From 2011-GWA2-47-8b sp964361325 (GTDB taxonomy: Bacteria > Patescibacteriota > Minisyncoccia > UBA6257 > WO2-44-18): a stretch of DNA of 28,778 nucleotides. The notes below the pieces were generated by a model. The model saw nothing but the letters and a program-made list of their open reading frames with translations. It was not told the origin of the DNA and made no database searches. Each line of letters starts with the position of its first letter. The first letter of the stretch is position 1. Position numbers and translations under genes: made by a program. Of the stretch, positions 19,354 through 27,098 are shown one piece after another. The DNA is taken from NCBI GenBank assembly GCA_964361325.1, contig CAYHZT010000004.1:1-28778 (forward strand), in the 5' to 3' direction.

Positions 19354-20640
19354 ATGGTCAAAAAAGCGGAAACAAAAACTAAAGAAACAAAAAAGGTTTT
19401 AGTAGAAAAACCGAAAGCTGTTCCAATAGCCGGCGACGCGCTAAAAACTGAAATTGCCAAACCCGCCGACGAGATCTCTATAATTTACCTTGTTAATGGC
19501 TTAGTGGAACAAGCTTTCAGGGCCCGCGCCTCCGACATTCACATTGATCCGGCTGAAGCGAAGGTGGATGTCCGTTTCCGGGTTGACGGAGTTCTGCATG
19601 ATGCCTATGTCTTGCCTAAAGCAATTCAATCCGAAGTTACTACGCGCATTAAAGTTTTGTCCGGTCTTAGAACCGACGAACACCAGGCGGCTCAAGATGG
19701 CCGTTTTCGTATTGTTGCTGATGGCGTTAATGTCGACGTTCGGGTTTCTATAACTCCAACGTATTATGGTGAAAATGCCGTGTTGCGTCTTTTATCCACT
19801 CAAGCGGAGAATTATACCTTAGAGGGGCTTGGATTTACCGGATTGTCTTTGGATCGAGTCAGAAGAAACATCCGCAAACCCTATGGAATGATTCTAGCAA
19901 CCGGCCCTACCGGTTCCGGCAAAACCACAACCTTATACACGATTTTAAAAAATCTTAATACCAGAGAGGTTTCTATTATAACTATTGAAGACCCTGTGGA
20001 ATATGCAATTGATGGCATAGAGCAGATTCAGGTCAATCCACGCACCGGCCTTACGTTTGCTAACGGCTTACGGTCCATTTTGCGCCAGGACCCGAATATC
20101 ATCATGGTTGGTGAAATCCGCGACGAGGAAACTGCCGGCATCGCGGTAAACGCCGCTTTGACCGGCCACTTAGTGCTTTCCACTCTTCACACTAATGATG
20201 CCGCCACCACTCTGCCGCGGCTTCTGGATATGGGTGTTGAACCGTTTTTAATAGCTTCCACCGTAAACATCGCCATGGCCCAGCGTCTTCTCCGAAAAAT
20301 CTGCACTAACTGCAGCGTCAAGAAAGAATTAATTAAAGAGGAGGTTGAAAGCTTAAAAACTATTTTGCCGCTAAAATTGCAAAATCAAAAATTGGTTTTC
20401 TTTCATGGCCAGGGGTGCGAGCAATGCGATAATACGGGCTACAAAGGAAGAATTGCCATACGCGAAATTCTGGAAATGGATGATGAGATTCGCGTCGCGC
20501 TGATGAAACGCACCGACGCGGGTGAAATTAAAAAAATCGCGATCAAAAATGGAATGACTACTATGATTGAGAGCGGGATTCAGCAAGCGCTTGATGGCCA
20601 AACAACCATTGAGGAAGTATTACGTGTTATTCATGAGTAA
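19354..20640 (+). CDS. pilB: Type IV pilus assembly ATPase PilB/GspE family
   Basis: PilB powers pilus extension by ATP hydrolysis at the inner membrane. The 428-residue protein has a Lys-rich N-terminus, then the N2-type domain (ASDIHIDP, VRFRVDGVLH) and Walker A GPTGSGKTT (184-192). The Asp box (TIEDPVEY), Walker B (IIMVGEIRDEET) and His box (TGHLVLSTLHTNDA) follow. Two CxxC pairs (CTNC, CEQC) form the zinc site typical of PilB/GspE and absent from PilT. The usual N-terminal MshEN/N1 domain (about 130 residues) is missing. It is first in the pilus operon, and its end overlaps pilC by 8 nt. Confidence 0.92.
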   Translation: MVKKAETKTKETKKVLVEKPKAVPIAGDALKTEIAKPADEISIIYLVNGLVEQAFRARASDIHIDPAEAKVDVRFRVDGVLHDAYVLPKAIQSEVTTRIKVLSGLRTDEHQAAQDGRFRIVADGVNVDVRVSITPTYYGENAVLRLLSTQAENYTLEGLGFTGLSLDRVRRNIRKPYGMILATGPTGSGKTTTLYTILKNLNTREVSIITIEDPVEYAIDGIEQIQVNPRTGLTFANGLRSILRQDPNIIMVGEIRDEETAGIAVNAALTGHLVLSTLHTNDAATTLPRLLDMGVEPFLIASTVNIAMAQRLLRKICTNCSVKKELIKEEVESLKTILPLKLQNQKLVFFHGQGCEQCDNTGYKGRIAIREILEMDDEIRVALMKRTDAGEIKKIAIKNGMTTMIESGIQQALDGQTTIEEVLRVIHE

Positions 20641-21718
20641 ACCTTTAACCTTTTTTAAAAATTATTTTCGCAATTTTGGGATCCGCGTATCAATTCAGGA
20701 CAAAATTTTATTTTCCAGACATCTGGCCGTAATGGCAAAGGCTGGTTTGCCGCTTTTGGAAAGTTTGCGCATGATTCAGCAAGAAACCAGATCGCGCTCT
20801 ATGCTAAAAATTCTCAAACAGGTTATCTCGGATGTAAGCAACGGCCAATTTTTATCGGCTAGTCTGGAAAAATATAAAGATCTTTTTGGAGATTTATTTG
20901 TGAACATAATCCGAGTAGGGGAATCAGCCGGTATTTTAGCAGAAAACTTAAACTATCTGGCTGATGAGTTGAAAAAGAAAAAGGAATTGCGTAGTAGGGT
21001 TGTTAGCGCCCTTATTTATCCGGGGATTATTTTTGCCGCTACTCTTGGCATCACCGTAATGTTAATAGTGTTTATTTTCCCGAAAATAATTCCCGTTTTC
21101 AAAAATCTTAACGTAAAATTGCCGGCTACCACTCAATTTTTGATTGATTTCAGTAATTTCCTGTCCAATTATGGAATTATGGTTGTGATTGTGTTGATTA
21201 TTTTGTTTATCATTTGGTCATTACTTCTAAAAATCGGCAAGGTGAAATATTTTTACCACAAAGTTTTATTATTTATGCCCATTGTAGGGGGGGTATCACG
21301 CGATCTTAATCTCGCGAATTTTACCAGAACGTTAGGGCTGACTCTTAAAAGCGGCATTCGGGTAGTTGAGGCGTTAAATATTACCGCTCAATCGCTTTCA
21401 AATTTAGTTTACAGAAAAGAGCTGATGCAAATAGCGGAAGAAGTCACTAAAGGAGAGGCAGTAGCGCCATATCTCACAAAACATCGGCGTTTATTTCCTT
21501 CTATGGTTTCTCAAATGGTTGCCGTTGGCGAAACTTCAGGAAATTTAAGTGAAACATTGCTATATTTATCGGATTTTTACGATTCCGAAGTATCAGAAAC
21601 AACCAAAAATCTCGCCAGTACTTTGGAGCCGCTCATCATGGTGGTTATGGGTACGATCGTAGGTTTTGTCGCTATTTCTATCATTACGCCGATTTATGAA
21701 ATTACCCAGAACATTTAA
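20633..21718 (+). CDS. pilC: Type IV pilus inner-membrane platform protein PilC/GspF
   Basis: PilC is the membrane platform on which PilB acts. The 361-residue protein has two T2SSF repeats, with LFSRHLAVMAKAGLPLLESL in the first and NFTRTLGLTLKSGIRVVEAL in the second. Each is followed by VGESAG or VGETSG. Membrane segments are at about 150-175, 195-215 and near the C-terminus. I chose ATG 20633 (MSKPLTFF) because the longer frame runs into pilB coding sequence. It overlaps both pilB and the next pilin gene. Confidence 0.92.
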   Translation: MSKPLTFFKNYFRNFGIRVSIQDKILFSRHLAVMAKAGLPLLESLRMIQQETRSRSMLKILKQVISDVSNGQFLSASLEKYKDLFGDLFVNIIRVGESAGILAENLNYLADELKKKKELRSRVVSALIYPGIIFAATLGITVMLIVFIFPKIIPVFKNLNVKLPATTQFLIDFSNFLSNYGIMVVIVLIILFIIWSLLLKIGKVKYFYHKVLLFMPIVGGVSRDLNLANFTRTLGLTLKSGIRVVEALNITAQSLSNLVYRKELMQIAEEVTKGEAVAPYLTKHRRLFPSMVSQMVAVGETSGNLSETLLYLSDFYDSEVSETTKNLASTLEPLIMVVMGTIVGFVAISIITPIYEITQNI

Positions 21719-22139
21719 TCAGGATGGCTTTACGCTTGTGGAGCTGTTGGTGACTATTGGCATTCTGGTTATTCTTTTTGGCATGGCCGGCGCCATTGGT
21801 TTTAATTTCTATTTGGGTTATCAAATTGATTCGGAAGCACGCCTGCTCAACGCGCTTTTTCAGCAAGCGCGCAATTTGGCAATGACAAATAATTACGAAT
21901 CTGACCACGGCGTCCATTACGACGCAGACGAATATATTTTATTTCAAGGCACGACATTTACTTCTCGCGACCAAAGTAAAGATAGAACTTTTCCGCGTAC
22001 GACAGAAATATCGATTGTCGGCCCGAGCGAGTTAGTGTTCACCGCCTTATCCGGCCAAACCGCTTCCAGCACCTACACGCTGACTCAAGAAAATATTAAC
22101 CGTTATATTTACGTCAATGCCGAAGGATTGGTTTATTAA
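21696..22139 (+). CDS. Prepilin-like protein (GspH/FimT type)
   Basis: From ATG 21696 the 147-residue protein has a short leader MKLPRTFNQDG, then the prepilin peptidase site G|FTLVELLV with Glu at mature position 5 and a hydrophobic helix. The globular part has the GspH-like ARLLNALFQQARNLAMTN pattern. Such minor pilins prime or decorate the pilus. It overlaps pilC by 23 nt. The stop codon abuts a palindromic element at 22141. Confidence 0.85.
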   Translation: MKLPRTFNQDGFTLVELLVTIGILVILFGMAGAIGFNFYLGYQIDSEARLLNALFQQARNLAMTNNYESDHGVHYDADEYILFQGTTFTSRDQSKDRTFPRTTEISIVGPSELVFTALSGQTASSTYTLTQENINRYIYVNAEGLVY

Positions 22140-23577
22140 AGGGTCCGCCGATGAGGCGGATGAGGCGGGCCAAAGCCTAATAGAAATCTTGGTTGCTATT
22201 AGCATTTTCGTGCTGTCTATGACCGCCGCTTTCCAACTTATGTTCGGCGGACAAAGCCTGTCAGTCGATGCCGTAAACGCTCAATTATCCTCAGATTATA
22301 TCCAAGAAGGTACAACCGCGGTTCGCGCTATTCGCGATCGCGAATGGGCAGAGTTGACTGATGGAAATCACGGCTTGGTCTTTCAAAATAATGAATGGAT
22401 GTTTGGTTCCACTAGCGTCAACAATACTAAAGACATTTTTACGCGAACGGTCTCTATTTCCACTATTAATGAAAATATAAAAATAGCGACCACCACCGTA
22501 ACTTGGCAAGTAAATTCCGGCCGTATTCAAAAAATTGAGACCGTAGAACAACTGACTAACTGGGAAAGTCTTTCTTATAGTAGTTGCAGGCAAGAAAATA
22601 TAACCGGGGATTGGTCGCATCCAGTTTCTCTTGGCAGCGGAGATTTGGGCTCCGGTAATCAAGGAACGGATGTTTTGGCAAAACTACCATATGTGTTTGT
22701 AAGCGGCGTATCTTCTACGGCCAGCAAGCCGGATATTTTCTCGTTTAACGTCAGTAATCCCTTATCTCCGACACTAGCCGACTCGCTGGATATTGGCGCC
22801 GGCGGCATCAACGCAATTTACATAAAAGGGAATTACTTGTACGCGGCTTCCCCTAACGACTCAAAAGAACTGGTGATTTTTGACATCAGCGATCCGGCCA
22901 ACATAACGGAGGTGGGTTCGCTGGGTTTGAGCGGCTCAACAGACGCAATGTCTGTTATTGTTTTTGAGAACACGGCGGTAATAGGACGATTAAGCACCGC
23001 TTCCGAAGAAATATCTTTTATAAACGTTAGCGATCCGGCTCTCCCCGTTCTTATCAGGGGCGACTTGTCAAACAATGGCGATATTAGAGACTTTGCCATT
23101 ACCGGCAATATTTTTTACGTCATCAGTAAACAATCCGACGAAGATGTCTGGATTTATGATATAACCAATACCCTTAATCCCATTAGGCTCGGCTATCATG
23201 ATATTAGCGGCACAACCGAAGATATTAGCGTTTTTGTGCAATACCGGGGAGGCGCGAATTTATTAGTTGGCAATATAGGAGATGAATTGATAGTTTTGGG
23301 GGCCACCAATACGATCAGTCAAATATATACAAGAGGTCGCATCAGTCTTGGCGGCGATGTAAACGATATTGTTTGCGTCGTCGGCAATCTTGCTTTTTTA
23401 GCAACGGCAAACTCCGGAAAAGAATTTATAGTCGTGAATACTAATAATCTTGATAATATAACCGAGTACGCGTCGTTGAATTTTCCCCAAGTGGCCACCG
23501 GAATAGATTTTGCCGACAATAAAGTTTTTATGTCAGTACGCAGCAATGACTCACTTAGAATCATCACTTCGCAATAA
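22117..23577 (+). CDS. Minor pilin fused to a predicted LVIVD-type beta-propeller
   Basis: The 486-residue protein starts MPKDWFIK, then GSADEADEAG, encoded by a palindromic element. The prepilin-type site G|QSLIEILVAISIF and helix (about 19-42) follow. Residues about 45-165 form a pilin-like globular region. From about 185 to the end there are six to seven repeats of about 45 residues. Their strands resemble LVIVD repeats: NYLYAASPNDSKELVIFDISDP, a version ending EISFINVSDP, and one ending VWIYDITN. This should fold as an extracellular beta-propeller carried by a pilus, comparable in layout to the PilY1 propeller but covalently joined to a pilin. A binding or tip role is inferred. Confidence 0.8.
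   Translation: MPKDWFIKGSADEADEAGQSLIEILVAISIFVLSMTAAFQLMFGGQSLSVDAVNAQLSSDYIQEGTTAVRAIRDREWAELTDGNHGLVFQNNEWMFGSTSVNNTKDIFTRTVSISTINENIKIATTTVTWQVNSGRIQKIETVEQLTNWESLSYSSCRQENITGDWSHPVSLGSGDLGSGNQGTDVLAKLPYVFVSGVSSTASKPDIFSFNVSNPLSPTLADSLDIGAGGINAIYIKGNYLYAASPNDSKELVIFDISDPANITEVGSLGLSGSTDAMSVIVFENTAVIGRLSTASEEISFINVSDPALPVLIRGDLSNNGDIRDFAITGNIFYVISKQSDEDVWIYDITNTLNPIRLGYHDISGTTEDISVFVQYRGGANLLVGNIGDELIVLGATNTISQIYTRGRISLGGDVNDIVCVVGNLAFLATANSGKEFIVVNTNNLDNITEYASLNFPQVATGIDFADNKVFMSVRSNDSLRIITSQ
22141..22171 (+). repeat. Palindromic element in the leader of the propeller pilin gene
   Basis: TCCGCC-GATGA-GGCGGA core at 22144-22160, followed by TGAGGCGGGCC. The reverse complement of 22144-22167 differs from the pgk copy at one base of 24. 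It encodes residues 9-18 of the pilin precursor. Confidence 0.75.
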
Positions 23578-24046
23578 GGGCTTTACGCTTATTGAAACCC
23601 TGATTTACGTGGCAATTGCCAGCGCTATTTTGTCTTTTGCTTTGGCAACCACTTATCAGCTTATTAATGCAAGCGATCGCAGCGACAATCAAAAAGAGGT
23701 GGTGGAAAACCAGAAATTATTGGAACAAAAAATCTACTGGGCCCTCCAAAGCGTTTCTGCCATTAACGCGCCGACGGCCGGCGCCACCACAACAAGCTTG
23801 TCGGTGAATAAAATTGGTTTTGCCGATAATCCCGTTATTATTTACACGGACAGCGAAGCGGCTAAATTACAACGTGGCGCCAACCCCGCCCTTCTGATCA
23901 CTAACGATGCTTACGTAGCAATACAAAATCTAACTTTCCATCAATTTACTTTTTCCGGCCGCCCGGCCATTAAGGTCAATGCCACGATTTATAACGCTTT
24001 TGCCTCCACCTCCATAGATATCGATACGGTTATAATCGTCAAATGA
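23546..24046 (+). CDS. Prepilin-like protein (GspJ/PilW type)
   Basis: From ATG 23546 the 166-residue protein has leader MTHLESSLRNKG, cleavage site G|FTLIETLIYVAIASAI with Glu5, and a membrane helix. The globular part contains EVVENQKLLEQKIYWAL followed by beta strands, resembling GspJ-type minor pilins. The start lies inside the 3' end of the propeller-pilin gene (32-nt overlap). The 3' end overlaps the next gene as ATGA. Confidence 0.82.
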   Translation: MTHLESSLRNKGFTLIETLIYVAIASAILSFALATTYQLINASDRSDNQKEVVENQKLLEQKIYWALQSVSAINAPTAGATTTSLSVNKIGFADNPVIIYTDSEAAKLQRGANPALLITNDAYVAIQNLTFHQFTFSGRPAIKVNATIYNAFASTSIDIDTVIIVK

Positions 24047-24423
24047 ACAAAGGTTTTATCGTCATAACTTCCGCAATAATTTTGGCGCTTCTTATGATGA
24101 CAGTCGCTATTTCCTTAGGTTCGGCTAATCTTTTCACTCGTTTCAACGTGGTTGATTTTAACAACAAACAAACTAGTTTTTTAGTAACGCGTTCCTGTCT
24201 GGATTGGGCGCTTTTAAAACTTGCCGACAACGGTAATTACGGCGGCAATGAAACCATGGCCGTTTCCGGCTACCAATGCACCATCAACCCGGTGGAAACT
24301 TCAGGACCTAACAAAATAATAAAAGCTCATTCTCAAATCAACGGCGCCACCACCAATCTCAAACTGACCGTCGTTGCCACGAATTTTTCCACAGTTTCAT
24401 TAGAGGAATTAAAGAACTTCTGA
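24043..24423 (+). CDS. Pilin-like protein without Glu5 (GspK/PilX type)
   Basis: The 126-residue protein has a very short leader, MNKG|FIVITSAIILALLMM, then a hydrophobic helix. Mature residue 5 is Thr, not the usual Glu, as in GspK-type tip pilins. Two cysteines (RSCLDW and GYQCTI) may form a disulfide. It is translationally coupled to the preceding pilin by ATGA overlap, and 13 nt separate it from the next one. Assignment as GspK/PilX is by analogy. Confidence 0.75.
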   Translation: MNKGFIVITSAIILALLMMTVAISLGSANLFTRFNVVDFNNKQTSFLVTRSCLDWALLKLADNGNYGGNETMAVSGYQCTINPVETSGPNKIIKAHSQINGATTNLKLTVVATNFSTVSLEELKNF

Positions 24424-24436
24424 TAGGGTTAGTAAT

Positions 24437-24889
24437 ATGCGAAGACTACGCGGTTTTACCTTGGTTGAGTTAATGGTTGCGTCGGCAGTAGCCATTATTT
24501 TAGCGGTTGCCATTATTACTGCCATTAATCCTGTACGGCAGTTTTCTAACGCCAGAAATACCCAACGCCGTTCGGATGTAAACGTTATTTTAAACGGCGT
24601 CGGCCAACGCCTAACCGACAATCGCGCCTCGTGGCCGACAGATGCCGACTGCGCCGCCTTGCCTACCGCTGCCACTACTACAATAGGCACCGGCTTGGGA
24701 AAATACGACATTTATGACTGCCTGGTACCTCTTTACATTTCCGCCCTGCCTTATGACCCGTCCGCCGGCTCTTTCACGGACAAAACTAATTACGATTTAA
24801 ATTACCGCATTATTAAGGACGCTAATAACCGCGTTGTCGTAGACGCGCCATCGGCAGAACTCAGCGTAACCATTTCTGTCACTCGTTAA
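24437..24889 (+). CDS. Type IV pilin, GspG/major-pilin-like
   Basis: The 150-residue protein has leader MRRLRG, cleavage G|FTLVELMVASAVAIIL with Glu5, and the stretch INPVRQFSNARNTQRRSDV typical of CPR pilins. A globular domain with two cysteines (DADCAALP and YDCLVPLYI) follows. YDPSAG and YDLNYRI recall the C-terminal strands of GspG-like pilins. It is the last pilus gene. Its stop overlaps the convergent glycosyltransferase by 4 nt. Confidence 0.85.
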   Translation: MRRLRGFTLVELMVASAVAIILAVAIITAINPVRQFSNARNTQRRSDVNVILNGVGQRLTDNRASWPTDADCAALPTAATTTIGTGLGKYDIYDCLVPLYISALPYDPSAGSFTDKTNYDLNYRIIKDANNRVVVDAPSAELSVTISVTR

Positions 24890-25572
24890 TTTAAAGAAAA
24901 CAGGCCGTATTTAATTATCACCGCGATAGCCTTTACGCCATCGGTCCAGCGGATTTTTTTACCTTCTTTATAACCGCGGCCGTAATAAGAAATACCCACT
25001 TCATAAAATCGCCACCCCTTTTTAGCAAGTTTAATTGTAATCTCCGGCTCAATACCGAACTGCCTTTCCTTAAGGGAAATCGAACGAATTACTTCTTTTC
25101 GAAATGCCTTAAAACCCGTTTCCATATCCGTCAAATTTAAATTGGCGACCACGTTGCATAAAAATGTTAGGAATTTATTGCCAATATAATGCCAGAAAAA
25201 TAGTACTCTATGGGGATCAGAGCCGACAAAACGCGACCCATAGACGACATCCGCGTATCCTTGCTCGATAGGAGCAAGCAAACGCTCGTATTCCAAGGGA
25301 TTGTATTCCAAATCGGCGTCCTGAATTAGAACTACGTCTTGAGTAGCTGCCTTAATTCCGGTTTGGAGAGCCGCGCCTTTGCCGGAATTACGCGTATGTT
25401 TGAAAACTTTGACGTTTGACGCCTTATAACGATCTAAGAATTCTCTGGTTCCGTCAGTTGAACCGTCATCAACGATAATAATTTCCGCCGGCTTATTTTT
25501 TTGTACGCGCTCTAAAATTACCGGCAGAGTGGCCACTTCGTTATATACCGGGATAATGACGGATATCTTCAT
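24886..25572 (-). CDS. Family 2 glycosyltransferase, DPM1-like
   Basis: DPM1-like GT-A enzymes transfer a sugar from a nucleotide to polyprenyl phosphate. The 228-residue protein has MKISVIIPVYNE, VDDGSTDGT (34-42), RNSGKGAALQTG and the metal-binding QDADLEY (84-90). It also has DMETGFKAFRKEV and a Gly-Arg-Gly-Tyr-Lys-Glu-Gly segment (YYGRGYKEGKKIRW) typical of this subgroup. It lacks C-terminal membrane helices. Its start codon overlaps the stop of the upstream membrane protein as TAATG, so the three - strand genes form a coupled operon. The sugar donor is unknown. Confidence 0.88.
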   Translation of the reverse strand: MKISVIIPVYNEVATLPVILERVQKNKPAEIIIVDDGSTDGTREFLDRYKASNVKVFKHTRNSGKGAALQTGIKAATQDVVLIQDADLEYNPLEYERLLAPIEQGYADVVYGSRFVGSDPHRVLFFWHYIGNKFLTFLCNVVANLNLTDMETGFKAFRKEVIRSISLKERQFGIEPEITIKLAKKGWRFYEVGISYYGRGYKEGKKIRWTDGVKAIAVIIKYGLFSLN

Positions 25573-27098
25573 TAAATTATTTTAAACACTTTTTGGTCAT
25601 TGTTGTCAAAAACTTTTTGATAACCGCCGAAGGATTCTAAATATTGTAAAACTTTTGGATTTCGCAATTTTTCCACAATTATATACGATGCCCTGAAGTC
25701 GTTTTTAAGAACTTCGTATGTTTCTACCGTCTCTTCCGCCGTACAGCGAATCATACCGCAAGTAAAAGCCGTGCCGGCGTCAATCGCCAGAAAATGAGTT
25801 TTCCAATAAAGTTCTGGTTTAAAAGCATATTCAAAAATCGGATCCATACCGTTGATATAGTAATTGTTATTATTCCAAAAAAATAAATCGGCAAACCGAT
25901 CCCAGTGAAGGTTATAAACAATTTCCCCCGGTTTTGAATTTTCTTTCAACCATAGCGCCGCGTCCTTAAAACGGTCTATAGAAAAAGTAGTCGCGAGATA
26001 GGTATCATATCGATAAATGGTTTTTATCGGCGCATAGATTACCAGAACTAACGCCGCAAGCGTTACAAGGCTGCGAATCTTTATTTTCGCGGCAACGGTC
26101 CGATAGCGTTCAAATAATAAGGCTATAAAAAGAACCGCGAACCCCACGAAAACTTCATTGGAACGGCGCGCTACCGCGAACGTGAGGAAAAAGAAAATTG
26201 CCGCCAAAACTAGGCTTACCCAAACGCCGTTCTGCTGGCGTTCCTTTTTTCGACTCAGCCAAATTAAAAATATAACCGCCATCGACAGCGCGATAGTTAT
26301 CGGTACTAATTGATCGATGAAATTTTCCCACGCAAATGGAATAAGCTCGCGACCAAAACGAAGCGGTAATTTTTTTTCAAATAGAAGCTGTATGACCTGG
26401 ATGTAGGTAAGCTTGGCCGCTCCGAAAGGATTCGGTCGCAATAACAGGCCGCCTGCGAGTCCGGCGCCCATAGCCGCCAAATTCCTCCATTGAATATTTT
26501 TTTTCTGTAAAAATTGTGCCGCGGCAGTAACTAGCCAAACTAAAATAGGAAGCCAGCTCAAAGACAGATGAATCCAGGAAAAAAAGAATCCGGCTAAAAA
26601 TAAGACAATTTTGGAAAAGCGGCTTGAATCGGTATTGAGATAAGCAAAGATCAGTAACGCCAAACCGAGCGATAAGGGATGCGGACGAAACATCGCGAAC
26701 CGATACAGTACATCCGCGGTAGCAAGCAAAAAAATCAAAACCCAAACCGCCGGCCATTTAATTTTCATCCGCTTAAAAGCCGCGAAAACAAGTAAACCGG
26801 CAACGACGGTTATGAAAACGCCTCCGATTTTTATTCCGGTTCCCAAATCGTAAAACCAAGAAAATGGCAAGGTCAAAATATGAAAACCATACCAGAGATC
26901 GGCGGAGTATTGATTGATAACGGAGTATTGCGTCCAGGGAAAGGCGCTATTGAATAAACCCTCGGTTCCATACAAAAAAGAATGTTTTATGTGATACAAA
27001 CTGTCCGCATCAAAGGCGTTAGAAGTGGAAAATTGCAAAACTGCCGCCAAACCAATGAAACCTACAAATAAAAGCGCCCAATAAAATTGTTTTTTCAT
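25572..27098 (-). CDS. Multi-pass GT-C-like membrane protein (STT3-like), paralog 2
   Basis: The 508-residue protein has about ten to twelve membrane segments and a C-terminal soluble domain (about 390-508). The first outside loop carries DADSLYHIKH (30-39), resembling the DxD...YH.R motif of oligosaccharyltransferase STT3/AglB. It then has FPWTQYSVINQYSADLWYG. The C-terminal part has YYINGMDPIFEYAFKPELYW and a cysteine pair (TCGMIRCT). It is clearly homologous to the upstream gene. With the DPM1-like enzyme it may build or transfer a lipid-linked glycan. Catalytic activity is inferred from fold-like features only. Confidence 0.75.
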   Translation of the reverse strand: MKKQFYWALLFVGFIGLAAVLQFSTSNAFDADSLYHIKHSFLYGTEGLFNSAFPWTQYSVINQYSADLWYGFHILTLPFSWFYDLGTGIKIGGVFITVVAGLLVFAAFKRMKIKWPAVWVLIFLLATADVLYRFAMFRPHPLSLGLALLIFAYLNTDSSRFSKIVLFLAGFFFSWIHLSLSWLPILVWLVTAAAQFLQKKNIQWRNLAAMGAGLAGGLLLRPNPFGAAKLTYIQVIQLLFEKKLPLRFGRELIPFAWENFIDQLVPITIALSMAVIFLIWLSRKKERQQNGVWVSLVLAAIFFFLTFAVARRSNEVFVGFAVLFIALLFERYRTVAAKIKIRSLVTLAALVLVIYAPIKTIYRYDTYLATTFSIDRFKDAALWLKENSKPGEIVYNLHWDRFADLFFWNNNNYYINGMDPIFEYAFKPELYWKTHFLAIDAGTAFTCGMIRCTAEETVETYEVLKNDFRASYIIVEKLRNPKVLQYLESFGGYQKVFDNNDQKVFKII

